DNA of 64,000 nt, from the NCBI GenBank assembly GCA_036555615.1, contig DATBKZ010000043.1, positions 1-64,000 of the forward strand. Direction: 5' to 3'. This stretch comes from SG8-41 sp036555615. GTDB lineage: Bacteria; Pseudomonadota; Gammaproteobacteria; Burkholderiales; SG8-41. Below are positions 7,056 through 16,042 of the stretch, in pieces; positions within the stretch are counted from its first letter, which is position 1, and every line of letters starts with the position of its first letter. The notes below the pieces were generated by a model. The model had not been told where the DNA came from, ran no database searches, and was given only the letters and a program-made list of their open reading frames with translations. Position numbers and translations under genes: made by a program.

Positions 7056-8768
7056 TCAGGCGGCTTCCCAGTATTCAATATTGAGCTGCACGGTTGTGCG
7101 GCCGTTGAATTCGTTGAGCGTGGGCTGGTAGACGGCGCGGATCCGGGACGGGGGGCTTTCCGGAAAATTAAAGCGAATGGCGTCAACGCTTCTTCCGCCT
7201 TGCGCAAGCGTGAGCTTGAGGTGACGTTCCCCAACCACACGTTGCGCGGTGACCTCAAACTCGTCGCAGAAGCGCGGCGCCGGAAATCCCTGTCCCCACA
7301 CCGGTGCCGAGAGTTGAGAAACGGTTTCGGGAGTCAACCCCCCTGCGGGGAGCGGTCCATCAGTCTCGATGACGCGCTCGAGGTCGGCGGGCGTCAAGAG
7401 CGACCGCGCCGTCTCTTCGAATGCCTGCTGGAAGCGCTTGAAGTCCGACTCGCGCAGCGTCAGCCCGGCCGCTGCCGCATGACCGCCGAACTTGAGGATC
7501 AAGCCGGGGTGCAGCACCGCCACGCGGTCAAGCGCGTCGCGCAGATGAAGGCCCGGGATCGAGCGCCCCGATCCGCGAATTTCGCCGGGGTTCGCCCGCG
7601 CGAATGCGATGACTGGGCGATGAAAGCGCTCCTTCATCCGGCCGGCCACGATTCCGACCACTCCCTGGTGCCAGGCGGGATCGAACAGGCTCACGGTGCA
7701 GCTCTCTTCGCGCTCCCGTGACTCGATTGCCGCCATCGCCTCTTCGCGCATACCGGATTCGATCGCACGCCGCTCGCGGTTCAAGCGGTCGAGGTCGGCC
7801 GCGATGGCACGCGCGCGCTCCGCATCGTCGGTGACGAGGCATTCGATGCCGAGCGCCATATCGGTCAGACGCCCCGCGGCGTTCAACCGCGGCGCCACGA
7901 TGAACCCGAGGTCGCGCGCGGTGGCGCGGGCTGCGTCCCGTCCCGCGACCTGGAACATCGCGGCGATGCCGGGCTGCATGCGGCCGGCGCGAATGCGGTT
8001 CAGCCCCTGCTGCACCAGGATGCGGTTGTTGCGATCAAGCGGAACGACGTCCGCGACGGTGCCGAGCGCGACGAGCGGCAGCAGGTCGGCGAGGTTGGGG
8101 GCCCCGCGACCGAACGCCCCGCGGTCGCGGAGCTCCGCGCGCAGGGCAAGCATGAGGTAGAACATCACGCCGACGCCGGCGAGATGCTTGCTCGGGAACG
8201 CGCAGCCGGGCTGATTCGGATTGATGATGCATGCCGCTTCGGGCAGCCGCTCCGCCGGAAGGTGGTGGTCGGTGATGAGCACCTCCATTCCCAGGCGATT
8301 TGCTTCGGCAACGCCTTCGAAGCTCGCGATGCCGTTGTCCACCGTGATCAGGATGTCGGGTCGGGATTGCGCGTGAGCGAGTCGCACGATTTCGGGAGAC
8401 AGGCCGTAACCGTACTCGAAGCGGTTCGGCACCAGGTAACCGACGTCCGCGCCAAATGCGCGCAGCGCGCGCATCCCAACGGCGCAGGCCGTGGCGCCGT
8501 CGGCGTCGTAGTCGGCGACGATGAGGAGCTTCCGCCGCGCGGCTATCGCGCCCGCCAGCAGATCGGCCATATTGCGCAGATTGAGCATGGAGCCTGGTAG
8601 CGCGAGCTGCTCGAAGTCAGTGGCGAGATCGCGCGCGGAGGCGACGCCGCGGGTTGCGTAGATGCGCGCAAGGAGGGGAGGCACGCCTTCATTCACCAGA
8701 CGCTCGACGTCCTCCGGGCGCGCCGCGCGCGTGATGATCGCGGGTGCGGCGTCAGGCGGCATAGACAC
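7056..8768 (-). CDS. recJ: single-stranded-DNA-specific exonuclease RecJ
   Basis: A 570-residue 5'-3' exonuclease acting on single-stranded DNA in recombination and mismatch repair in the cytoplasm. The DHH phosphoesterase motifs are all present: DYDADG at 86-91, TVDNG with D144, and DHH at 167-169. The DHHA1 motif KFGGHAAAAGLTL lies in the C-terminal half, followed by the OB-like region. Length is normal for the family. It overlaps the 3' end of the rpfE-like gene by 17 bases and is therefore probably co-transcribed with it and translationally coupled. Confidence 0.96.
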   Translation of the reverse strand: MSMPPDAAPAIITRAARPEDVERLVNEGVPPLLARIYATRGVASARDLATDFEQLALPGSMLNLRNMADLLAGAIAARRKLLIVADYDADGATACAVGMRALRAFGADVGYLVPNRFEYGYGLSPEIVRLAHAQSRPDILITVDNGIASFEGVAEANRLGMEVLITDHHLPAERLPEAACIINPNQPGCAFPSKHLAGVGVMFYLMLALRAELRDRGAFGRGAPNLADLLPLVALGTVADVVPLDRNNRILVQQGLNRIRAGRMQPGIAAMFQVAGRDAARATARDLGFIVAPRLNAAGRLTDMALGIECLVTDDAERARAIAADLDRLNRERRAIESGMREEAMAAIESREREESCTVSLFDPAWHQGVVGIVAGRMKERFHRPVIAFARANPGEIRGSGRSIPGLHLRDALDRVAVLHPGLILKFGGHAAAAGLTLRESDFKRFQQAFEETARSLLTPADLERVIETDGPLPAGGLTPETVSQLSAPVWGQGFPAPRFCDEFEVTAQRVVGERHLKLTLAQGGRSVDAIRFNFPESPPSRIRAVYQPTLNEFNGRTTVQLNIEYWEAA

Positions 8769-9762
8769 GCAGCGGGCGCCGGGTGCGCCAGAAGGACAGG
8801 CGGTCGCGCCGCGACATGACCGACCGGTAGCCGTGATCGAGGCCCAGTCCGTGGAGCGTGAGGGTCTCGAGCCTGCCTTCCAGCAATCCTGCGAGGAGTG
8901 GAGCAGCCCACGAGTGCTCCAGCATCGTCACGGCATTGCGCCACTCCGCCTGCTCGCCGTACGCCACCGCGGGCAATGCCAGCACGGCGAGATGTGATCC
9001 GGTGGCGCGCCCTTCCAGCAGCGCTGCGCCTGAAACCGGCAACGGCCGCGCGAGAGCGCCGCTTGCGGTCGCCAGCCCGATTGCGAGGGGATGGTCGGAC
9101 CAGAATGTGTCGTGGACCGTGGCAAGCGCCCGATTTCGGCCCGCGCCCCAGATCCAGATGCTGTTCACGGCGGGGCGGGCCTGGCTTTCGCGGGCTTCGT
9201 TGCAGGGTTGCTGGTGCAGCACCATCTGCGCTTCGTTCATCACCTTGCGCCAGCGGGAGCTCTCGTCACCTTGGGGCAGGCACGCTTCGACGTTGCGGCC
9301 GGCCGCCTCCGATGTAGGGGTCGTGCGCACCCGGATCTCATGCGCGGTCCGGAGGTACCAGCGCTCCGGGCGCGGGGCGACAAACGAGATTCCTTCGCCG
9401 GCGAAGTGCGAACTCAGCGCCGCGGCGCATTGCCAGGATTCGTCGGGCGTCAGCGCGAGCCGCGAGGCGTCGGCCAGCAGCAGGCGATTGCCCTGGAACA
9501 TGAGGTGAACCGGATCGGCGCGCATCCACCAGTCTCCCCCGGGCTCCCCGCCGTCGCCGCGCAGGGAATACGGCGCAAGGGGCAGATCGTCGGCGAGGCC
9601 GAACTGAGCGGCGAGCGAGCGCTCGAATGAAGCTCCCGGAATTCTGGTGCGCCGCCCGCGTGCCAGCAGCGTCTCCAGGGCAGGAAGCTCGAGCCCGCGA
9701 TAGGGGTCGTTGCCCGCGGACACGGGCCAGAACAGATCGGGGACGAGCAAGTGGCAATTCAT
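8752..9762 (-). CDS. RpfE-like protein of unknown biochemical role
   Basis: A 336-residue protein matching the family annotated as RpfE or a phosphoglycerate-mutase-like regulatory protein in beta- and gammaproteobacteria. The start MNCHLLVPDLFWP and the end (LTLHGLGLDHGYRSVM, then RDRLSFWRTRRPL) are characteristic. In Xanthomonas the homologue also sits next to recJ in the rpf region. Its function is not established. It is the first gene of the recJ pair and diverges from lolC across a 120-base spacer that must hold both promoters. Confidence 0.8.
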   Translation of the reverse strand: MNCHLLVPDLFWPVSAGNDPYRGLELPALETLLARGRRTRIPGASFERSLAAQFGLADDLPLAPYSLRGDGGEPGGDWWMRADPVHLMFQGNRLLLADASRLALTPDESWQCAAALSSHFAGEGISFVAPRPERWYLRTAHEIRVRTTPTSEAAGRNVEACLPQGDESSRWRKVMNEAQMVLHQQPCNEARESQARPAVNSIWIWGAGRNRALATVHDTFWSDHPLAIGLATASGALARPLPVSGAALLEGRATGSHLAVLALPAVAYGEQAEWRNAVTMLEHSWAAPLLAGLLEGRLETLTLHGLGLDHGYRSVMSRRDRLSFWRTRRPLRVYAA

Positions 9763-9883
9763 GAATGCCGCAGCACGCTGCGGCCGAGTCTAGCACAGCG
9801 TGGCCGGACGCCGCGTTGTGTCAGAATAGCGGCCGTCCCTGCGCGCCCCGGCGCGTGAATTGCAACAGGAAAGAGGCCGCCGC

Positions 9884-11125
9884 TTGTCGTACGAGTTCTT
9901 CATCGGGATGCGTTACACGCGCGCCCGGCGCCGCAGCCAGTACATCTCGTTCGTGTCGCTCGTTTCCGTGATCTGCATCGCGCTCGGCATGATCGTGCTG
10001 ATCACTGTGCTGTCGGTCATGAACGGCTTCCAGCGCGAGATCCGCACCCGGATACTCGGCGTGGCCTCGCACCTGCAGCTCGGCGGCGCGGGTGGCACGC
10101 TGGCTGCCTGGCAGAGCGTGGCCGCGCAGGCAGCGCACCACGATCAGGTGGTCGCGACCGCGCCTTTCGTCAGCGCCCAGGGGCTGCTCACCCACGGCTC
10201 TGCGGTGCGCGGCGTGATTGTGCGCGGCATCCTGCCGGATTTGGAGGAGCGCGTTGCCGACATCGGCCGGCACATGCGGAGCGGTCGCCTCGAGAACCTG
10301 AAGCCGGGCGAGTACGGCGTCGTGCTGGGTGTCGATCTTGCGCGCGCCCTGGGCGTCACCCCGGGAGAGAAAGTCGTGCTGGTCGCGCCCCAGGGGCAGG
10401 TGACGCCAGCGGGCATCCTCCCCCGGCTGCGGCAGCTGACGGTCGTGGGCGTGTTCGAAGTCGACCATCAGGAGTTCGATTCGAGCCTGGCGCTGCTTGC
10501 GCTCGAGGATGCGCAGCGGATCTTCCGCTTCGGCGACGCGGTATCGGGCGTGCGGCTGAAGCTCAAGGATCTGTTCCAGTCCCGGGTGGTAGCGCGCGAC
10601 CTCGCGCGCGCGCTGGGGCCGGACATCTACGCGAGCGACTGGACGATGCAGCACGCCAATCTCCTGCGGGCGGTTCAGATCGAGAAGCGGATGATGTTCT
10701 TTGTCGTGTTCCTCATCATTGTGGTCGCCGCCATCAATATCGTGTCGAGCCTGGTGATGGCCGTCACCGACAAGCAGGCGGACATCGCGATCCTGAGGAC
10801 GCTCGGCGCGGCGCCCTCGAGCATCATGAAGATTTTCGTCATTCAGGGCACGGTGATCGGGATCGTCGGCACCGGCCTGGGGCTCATTGGCGGCATCTCG
10901 CTTGCGCTGAACGTCGAGACCGTGGTGCCGTTCATCGAAACGCTGTTCGGCTTCAAGTTCTTCGCCAAGGACGTGTACCTGATCTCGGATGTGCCGTCGG
11001 AAGTGCAGGCTCCCGACGTCGTGCTGACCGCTGTGTTCTCGTTCGCGGTGAGCCTCCTCGCCACGATCTATCCGAGCTGGCGCGCGGCGAAGGTCAATCC
11101 AGCCGAAGCGCTGCGCTACGAATGA
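9884..11125 (+). CDS. lolC: lipoprotein-releasing ABC transporter permease LolC/LolE
   Basis: A 413-residue inner-membrane permease that, with LolD, extracts mature lipoproteins and passes them to LolA. The N-terminus YEFFIGMRYTRARRR leads into transmembrane helix 1 (about 20-45), then a large periplasmic MacB-like domain, then three helices near the C-terminus ending in the family motif PSWRAAKVNPAEALRYE. The TTG at 9884 is taken as the start because AGAGG lies 8 bases before it; the TTG 24 bases earlier has no binding site. Only one permease gene is present. Confidence 0.93.
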   Translation: MSYEFFIGMRYTRARRRSQYISFVSLVSVICIALGMIVLITVLSVMNGFQREIRTRILGVASHLQLGGAGGTLAAWQSVAAQAAHHDQVVATAPFVSAQGLLTHGSAVRGVIVRGILPDLEERVADIGRHMRSGRLENLKPGEYGVVLGVDLARALGVTPGEKVVLVAPQGQVTPAGILPRLRQLTVVGVFEVDHQEFDSSLALLALEDAQRIFRFGDAVSGVRLKLKDLFQSRVVARDLARALGPDIYASDWTMQHANLLRAVQIEKRMMFFVVFLIIVVAAINIVSSLVMAVTDKQADIAILRTLGAAPSSIMKIFVIQGTVIGIVGTGLGLIGGISLALNVETVVPFIETLFGFKFFAKDVYLISDVPSEVQAPDVVLTAVFSFAVSLLATIYPSWRAAKVNPAEALRYE

Positions 11126-11844
11126 CGAGTGACGGGAAGCGAGCGATGGGCAACGCGACGCGCAACGGGTCGGTGCTGTCGTGCCGGGGCCTGCGCAAGA
11201 CGTTCCGCCAGGGAAAGGTGGACGTTCCGGTGCTGCTCGGGGTGGACCTCGACGTTGCCGCCGGGGAGCGCGTGGCCATCGTGGGCGCATCGGGCTCGGG
11301 CAAGAGCACGCTGCTCCATCTGCTCGGCGGGCTCGACGATGCGACGCAGGGCGAGGTGCGGGTGCTCGGACAGGATCTCAGCCGGCAGAGCGAATCCGAG
11401 CGCGGCGTTACCCGCAACCGGGCGCTCGGCTTCGTCTATCAGTTCCATCACCTGCTGCCTGAATTCACGGCGCTGGAGAACGTGGCGATGCCGCTGCTCG
11501 TCCGCGGCCTGGAGAAACAAGCTGCGTATGGCGAGTCGGCGCGCATGCTGGGGCGCGTCGGCCTCCAGCACCGCCTGGCGCACCGGCCCGGGGAGCTCTC
11601 GGGCGGCGAGCGCCAGCGCGCGGCGCTTGCGCGCGCGCTCGTGACCCGGCCCGCCTGCGTGCTGGCGGACGAGCCGACCGGCAATCTCGACCGGCACACG
11701 GCGGAGGCCGTATTCGAGCTCATGCTCGAGCTCAATCGAGACGGCGGCACGAGCCTGGTGGTGGTGACGCACGATCCCGAGATCGCGCGGCGGGCCGACC
11801 GCACCCTTCGGCTGGTGGATGGCGTGCTTCAGCCGGAGCGATGA
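11122..11844 (+). CDS. lolD: lipoprotein-releasing ABC transporter ATP-binding protein LolD
   Basis: A 240-residue ATPase powering lipoprotein release. Walker A is GASGSGKST (55-63), the Q-loop is in VYQFHHLLPEFTALEN, the signature is LSGGERQR, Walker B is VLADEPTGNLD and the H-loop is VVTHD. It starts on the ATG of an ATGA overlap with lolC, so the two are translationally coupled; an internal ATG at 11146 is a possible alternative. Confidence 0.94.
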   Translation: MTSDGKRAMGNATRNGSVLSCRGLRKTFRQGKVDVPVLLGVDLDVAAGERVAIVGASGSGKSTLLHLLGGLDDATQGEVRVLGQDLSRQSESERGVTRNRALGFVYQFHHLLPEFTALENVAMPLLVRGLEKQAAYGESARMLGRVGLQHRLAHRPGELSGGERQRAALARALVTRPACVLADEPTGNLDRHTAEAVFELMLELNRDGGTSLVVVTHDPEIARRADRTLRLVDGVLQPER

Positions 11845-11883
11845 CTAAGAGCACCTGACAAAATGACGGGTCGCGTCCCCCTT

Positions 11884-11926
11884 GGACAGGCTCAGGGCGA
11901 ACGGACGGTTCGTGGTGAGCTTGTCG
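11884..11926. repeat. palindromic dispersed repeat
   Basis: The arms at 11884-11902 (GGACAGGCTCAGGGCGAAC) and 11908-11926 (GTTCGTGGTGAGCTTGTCG) pair at 14 of 19 positions around a 5-base centre. This GACAGGCTCAGGGCGAACG / GTGAGCTTGTCGAACC type is a very common intergenic palindrome in proteobacterial genomes. Here it overlaps the 3' end of the small membrane-protein gene on the minus strand. Confidence 0.7.
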
Positions 11927-12236
11927 AACCATGAACGCTTAGCACGCCGGACCGGGTCAAGTCTTCGTAGACGGCCGCGTCATTCAGCGCCTGGGTGAGC
12001 AGGAAATGCGGCGCGGAGCGCTTGATGAGGTGCGGCACCACGATTCCAAGTGCGATGATCGTGAGCCCCGAGAAGATCCACCCGACCAGCGCCAGCGCGA
12101 CGCCGATGCCCAGCACCGGCATCGTGACGAACGGGAGCAGCAGCCGCGACGACAGGTGACGGGCCGCGCTCCGCGGCTCGATCTCGACCCTGAGCTCGCC
12201 GCGGGCATAGGCGGCGACGAATTCACCATGCGTCAT
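11892..12236 (-). CDS. small membrane protein of unknown function
   Basis: 114 residues with a polar N-terminus (EFVAAYARGELRVEI), two predicted membrane helices (about 33-70), and a polar segment after them (KRSAPHFLLTQALNDAAVYEDL). No family is assigned with certainty. The last 15 residues (from about SVHGSTSSP) are encoded by the palindromic repeat, so the original C-terminus has probably been replaced by repeat sequence. It converges on lolD. Confidence 0.6.
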   Translation of the reverse strand: MTHGEFVAAYARGELRVEIEPRSAARHLSSRLLLPFVTMPVLGIGVALALVGWIFSGLTIIALGIVVPHLIKRSAPHFLLTQALNDAAVYEDLTRSGVLSVHGSTSSPRTVRSP

Positions 12237-12237
12237 A

Positions 12238-12312
12238 GAAAAAGGTGTCAGGAACCTTTTTTTGACGCCCCAAACGGTTTAATAGCCAGAAAAGATTCCT
12301 GACACCTTTTTC
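12238..12312. repeat. perfect 17-base inverted repeat (REP-like)
   Basis: GAAAAAGGTGTCAGGAA (12238-12254) is repeated exactly, inverted, at 12296-12312, with 41 bases between. The core GGTGTCAGGAACCTTTTT resembles repeats found beside REP-associated IS200-type (Y1) transposases in other proteobacteria; no such transposase lies in the window. It sits between the start of the membrane-protein gene and the end of the glycosylase gene, so it could also act as the terminator of the latter. Confidence 0.75.
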
Positions 12313-12324
12313 GCGCGCCGATCA

Positions 12325-12945
12325 CTAGTACTCCACGGGTATCGGATCGAGCGACCGCCACAGGTACCAGGTGGCCACCGATCGCCACGGCGCCCAGACG
12401 GCGCCGATCCTCCGCATGCGCGCATCGGAGAGGGCGCGGCCGCGGTTGTAATGCAGGCGCATCGCGCGCTGCAGCCCGAGATCGGCGAGTGGCAGCACGT
12501 CGGGGCGGACGAGGTGGAACATCAGGAACATCTCCGCCGTCCAGCGCCCGATCCCCTTCACCCGCGTCAGCTCGGCAATCAGCGTCTCGTCGTCGAGCGC
12601 GTGCCAGCGCGTCGCGTCGAGCGTGCCGTCGAGGAATCTCGAAGCAAGATCCTTCAGATACGCTGCCTTCTGGCCGGACAGGCCGCTTCTTCGAAGCGAG
12701 GGTATGCGCACGCGACGCACGGCTGCGGGCGACACCTCGCCAACATGCGCGGCGAGCCGGTCCCACACGCTCTGCGCCGCCTTGACCGAGATCTGCTGGC
12801 CGACGATCGAGCGCGCGAGCGTGGTGAACGCGTCGCCCCGGCTCGCGAGCGCGAGCCCCCGGTAGCGTTCGATCAGGCCGCGCAGCACGGCGTCGCGCGC
12901 GGCGAGATCCCGGGTTGCCTGCTCCCAGTACTCCGGGATTCTCAT
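12325..12945 (-). CDS. DNA-3-methyladenine glycosylase II (AlkA-type)
   Basis: A 206-residue HhH-GPD base-excision enzyme removing alkylated purines. Visible features are SIVGQQISVKAA (helix after the first strand), the helix-hairpin-helix VKGIGRWTAEM and the catalytic aspartate in LPLADLG. Length is that of the short AlkA-like family without the N-terminal domain. It starts at the ATG in an ATGA overlap with the DUF2062 gene. Regulation by Ada cannot be inferred. Confidence 0.88.
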   Translation of the reverse strand: MRIPEYWEQATRDLAARDAVLRGLIERYRGLALASRGDAFTTLARSIVGQQISVKAAQSVWDRLAAHVGEVSPAAVRRVRIPSLRRSGLSGQKAAYLKDLASRFLDGTLDATRWHALDDETLIAELTRVKGIGRWTAEMFLMFHLVRPDVLPLADLGLQRAMRLHYNRGRALSDARMRRIGAVWAPWRSVATWYLWRSLDPIPVEY

Positions 12946-13511
12946 GACTGGCCCGCGCGCAGGGCCCGGCGGCGCCGGCGCCGCTGCCACGCGCAGCGCA
13001 CATACAGGCGCCACGCCCAGTCGGTCGCGAAATAGCCGATCAGGGCCAGCAGCAACGCAAGCAGGGGCAAGCCGACGACGAGCGGCTTGCCGACTTTGGC
13101 CAGCCAGTCGAAAGCGGCGGGTATCCACTCGCCGAAACCCTTGCCCTCGAGGGAAAACGCGAATTCCGGCATCTGGCCGCCAGCTTCGAGGAACACCAGC
13201 TGTCCGAGCTTGAAGGCAAGGTAATAGAGCGGAACGATGGTAAACGGATTCGAATAAAGCGTGACGACGGCGGCGATCGGGAGATTGACGCGGAACGCAA
13301 CCGCCAGCAGCGCTGCTGCGGCGAACTGCACCGGGTTGCTGCCGGGAATGAGACCCGCGAACAGGCCCACCGCAATGCCGCCGGCCACCGACCGCCGGTG
13401 CAGATGCCACAGGTTGTGATGCTGCAGCCAGGGACCCAGCCGGGAAATATGGCGGTGATTGCGTACTGACTCGTGGCTCGGCAGGAACTTGCGGAGGAAC
13501 TTGCGCGGCAC
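12942..13511 (-). CDS. DUF2062 membrane protein
   Basis: A 189-residue protein with the DUF2062 pattern: a basic N-terminus (PRKFLRKFLPSHESVR), then AGGIAVGLFAGLIPGSNPVQ, then three or four membrane segments (about 55-80, 85-100, 145-170) and a very basic C-terminal tail (WQRRRRRRALR). The function is unknown; the family occurs widely in gammaproteobacteria and betaproteobacteria. The GTG at 13511 gives the family N-terminus; an ATG at 13580 would add 23 residues that look unlike the family. It lies upstream of, and overlaps, the glycosylase gene. Confidence 0.8.
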   Translation of the reverse strand: MPRKFLRKFLPSHESVRNHRHISRLGPWLQHHNLWHLHRRSVAGGIAVGLFAGLIPGSNPVQFAAAALLAVAFRVNLPIAAVVTLYSNPFTIVPLYYLAFKLGQLVFLEAGGQMPEFAFSLEGKGFGEWIPAAFDWLAKVGKPLVVGLPLLALLLALIGYFATDWAWRLYVRCAWQRRRRRRALRAGQS

Positions 13512-13594
13512 GGGCTGGCGTCGGGTCTTGTGGTCGGGATGGCATTTTACTGAATCTGCGTCTACGAGGACGCCCGCCATGCGTTTAGAGGGAC

Positions 13595-16042
13595 ATGAGG
13601 CTCGGCATCCTCTGCTTCGTCGCGGGCGCGTGGTGGCTGCAGCAGCAAGCCACGCTCCCCGAGACCCGTTGGGCCTGGGCGCTTGCCGCCCTCGGGCTGG
13701 CCGCGGTGGCAGTGCGCGCCCGCAACACGCCCCAACGCCTCGCGCGCGGGGCGCTCATCGGGATGGGCTGCGTTGCGCTTGGGTTTGCGTGGGCTGCGTG
13801 GTGCGCCCAGCAAAGGCTCGCGGACGGGCTGCTGGCGCAATGGGAGGGACGCGATATTGCGATCGCCGGCGTGGTGGGAGCTTTGCCGCTGATCTACGAG
13901 CGGGGCGTGCGCTTCGAGTTCGACGTCGAGCGTGTGCTGACGCAGGGCGCGCATGTCCCGGCACGCATCGTGCTCTCGTGGTGGGGTAACCCGGCGCGCG
14001 ACGAACGCCCCGCGTCGTTTCCGGCACTAAAGGCGGGGGAGCGCTGGGAACTGACGGTGCGGCTCAAGCGCCCGCGCGGCACCGCCAATCCTCACGGCTT
14101 CGACTACGAAGCGTGGCTGCTCGAGCGCAATCTGCGGGCGACGGGTTACGTCCGGCCCAAAGCGGGCAACCGGCGCCTCGCGGACATGGTCCACCGGCCG
14201 GGGTACTGGATCGAGCGATTGCGCGAGCGCGTTCGGGAGCGAATCCAGGCCGCGCTCCCGGACGCGTCCTACGCTGGCGTCATCGCCGCCCTTGCCGTTG
14301 GCGACCAGCGCGCCATCCCCCCGGAGCAATGGCAGACCTTCACCCGCACGGGTGTCAATCACCTGATGAGCATCTCGGGGCTGCACGTGACCATGGTATC
14401 GGGCCTCGTGTTTGCCGCGGTCGGCGGGCTATGGCGGCGCAGCCCCCGGCTCACGCTGGCACTTCCCGCTCCCAAAGCGGCGACCGTGGCGGGGCTGGGA
14501 GCGGCGCTGCTCTATGCGTTGCTCGCCGGCTATGCCGTGCCCGCCCAGCGCACCGTCTACATGCTTGCGGTGGTCGCCGTCGCGCTGTGGCTTGGCGTGA
14601 TCGAGTCGGCGTCCGTCGTGCTCTGCCTCGCCCTGCTCGTCGTGGTGTCGATCGATCCCTGGGCAGTGCTCGCGCCCGGGTTCTGGCTGTCTTTCGGGGC
14701 GGTCGCCGTCATCCTGTATGTCACCGCGGGCCGCATCGGGCGCGGGCACTGGTTCGCGACGTGGGGCCGGATCCAGGTGGCAGTCACGCTTGCGCTCGTG
14801 CCGCTGTTGCTGGCCTTGTTTCAGCAGGTGTCGACGGTATCGCCGATCGCCAATGCCGCGGCGATCCCGGCGGTGGGCCTCGTGGTCGTGCCGCTCACGC
14901 TGACCGGCATCCTGATTCCGATCGATCTTCTCCTGCAGTGCGCGCATTTCGCGATGAGCGGGTGCATGGTTCTTCTCGAGTGGCTTGAGGGTCTGCCGGC
15001 TGCGGTGTGGCAACAGCACGCACCCCCGCCATGGACGATTGTCGTCGCGCTGGCGGCCACGGCACTGCTGCTCGCGCCGCGCGGTCTGCCCGCGCGCTGG
15101 CTCGGGATGGCGGGGCTCGTGCCGCTTGTTACGGTGGCACCAGCCGCGCTGCAGGCGGGATCCGTGGAGGTCGTTGTGCTCGACGTTGGGCAGGGGGTTG
15201 CCGCGCTGGTGCGCACCGAGCGCCACGCGCTGCTCTACGACACGGGGCCGCAATTCGGACCCGCTGCCGACAGCGGCAGCCGCATCATCGCGCCCTACCT
15301 GCGCGCGGCCGGCGTCAGGCGCCTCGATGGCCTGATCGTGAGCCACGACGATGACGATCACTGGGGCGGTGCGGCGTCGGTGCTGCAGGCGCTGCCCGTC
15401 GACTGGCTGCTGACCTCGCTGCCGGACCTCGATCCGCTTGTCGTGCGGGCGGAGCCCGCGCTGCGTTGCGCAGCGGGCCAAAGCTGGGAGTGGGACGGCG
15501 TGCGCTTCGAGGTGCTGCATCCGGCGCGGGCGAGCTACGATGATCCCGGGGTGAAGGACAACGACCGCAGCTGCGTGCTCGCGATCGACGCGCCCGGCGG
15601 GCGTGTGCTCCTTCCCGCGGACATCGAGCGCCGATCGGAGGAGGAGCTGCTGCGAGGCGCCCGCGAGCGATTGCGGGCCGACGTTCTGCTCGCGCCGCAC
15701 CAGGGCAGCCGGACGTCATCGACTCCGGGGTTCTTGAATGCCGTCGGCGCGCGCATCGTGGTATTCCCGGTGGGCTACCGCAATCGTTTCGGGCATCCCC
15801 ACCACGACGTGGTCCATCGCTACGCCGAGAGCGGCGCGCGCGTCTATCGCACCGACCGCGACGGGGCGCTGACGATCCATATTCCCGCGACCGGCGCGAT
15901 CAGCGTGACACCCCACCGCGCCGTCTACCGGCGCTACTGGCAGACGCAGATCGAGAGCGACCCCGTGCCGGAGCCCGAGAGATTTCCCGATAGCGGAAGC
16001 ACGAAACCAGGTGGTCGTTCACCATCCCCGTCGCCTGCATGA
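13595..16042 (+). CDS. comEC: DNA internalization / competence protein ComEC (Rec2)
   Basis: An 815-residue inner-membrane channel for uptake of transforming single-stranded DNA. It has an N-terminal DUF4131 region with two helices, a central competence domain starting at VIAALAVGDQRAIPPEQW and HLMSISGLHVTMVSGL with many helices, and a C-terminal metallo-beta-lactamase-like domain (VVVLDVGQGVAALV, then SHDDDDHWGG, then LLAPHQGSRTSST). The last 40-odd residues beyond YRRYW lie antisense to the tag gene. It diverges from the DUF2062 gene. Confidence 0.94.
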   Translation: MRLGILCFVAGAWWLQQQATLPETRWAWALAALGLAAVAVRARNTPQRLARGALIGMGCVALGFAWAAWCAQQRLADGLLAQWEGRDIAIAGVVGALPLIYERGVRFEFDVERVLTQGAHVPARIVLSWWGNPARDERPASFPALKAGERWELTVRLKRPRGTANPHGFDYEAWLLERNLRATGYVRPKAGNRRLADMVHRPGYWIERLRERVRERIQAALPDASYAGVIAALAVGDQRAIPPEQWQTFTRTGVNHLMSISGLHVTMVSGLVFAAVGGLWRRSPRLTLALPAPKAATVAGLGAALLYALLAGYAVPAQRTVYMLAVVAVALWLGVIESASVVLCLALLVVVSIDPWAVLAPGFWLSFGAVAVILYVTAGRIGRGHWFATWGRIQVAVTLALVPLLLALFQQVSTVSPIANAAAIPAVGLVVVPLTLTGILIPIDLLLQCAHFAMSGCMVLLEWLEGLPAAVWQQHAPPPWTIVVALAATALLLAPRGLPARWLGMAGLVPLVTVAPAALQAGSVEVVVLDVGQGVAALVRTERHALLYDTGPQFGPAADSGSRIIAPYLRAAGVRRLDGLIVSHDDDDHWGGAASVLQALPVDWLLTSLPDLDPLVVRAEPALRCAAGQSWEWDGVRFEVLHPARASYDDPGVKDNDRSCVLAIDAPGGRVLLPADIERRSEEELLRGARERLRADVLLAPHQGSRTSSTPGFLNAVGARIVVFPVGYRNRFGHPHHDVVHRYAESGARVYRTDRDGALTIHIPATGAISVTPHRAVYRRYWQTQIESDPVPEPERFPDSGSTKPGGRSPSPSPA

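Noticed and set aside
9821..11290. Long minus-strand frame opposite lolC
   Set aside because: His/Arg/Asp-rich composition without any motif is the shadow of a GC-rich coding strand; lolC is well supported.
14429..15700. Minus-strand frame inside comEC
   Set aside because: Arg/His/Gln-rich shadow of the ComEC reading frame.
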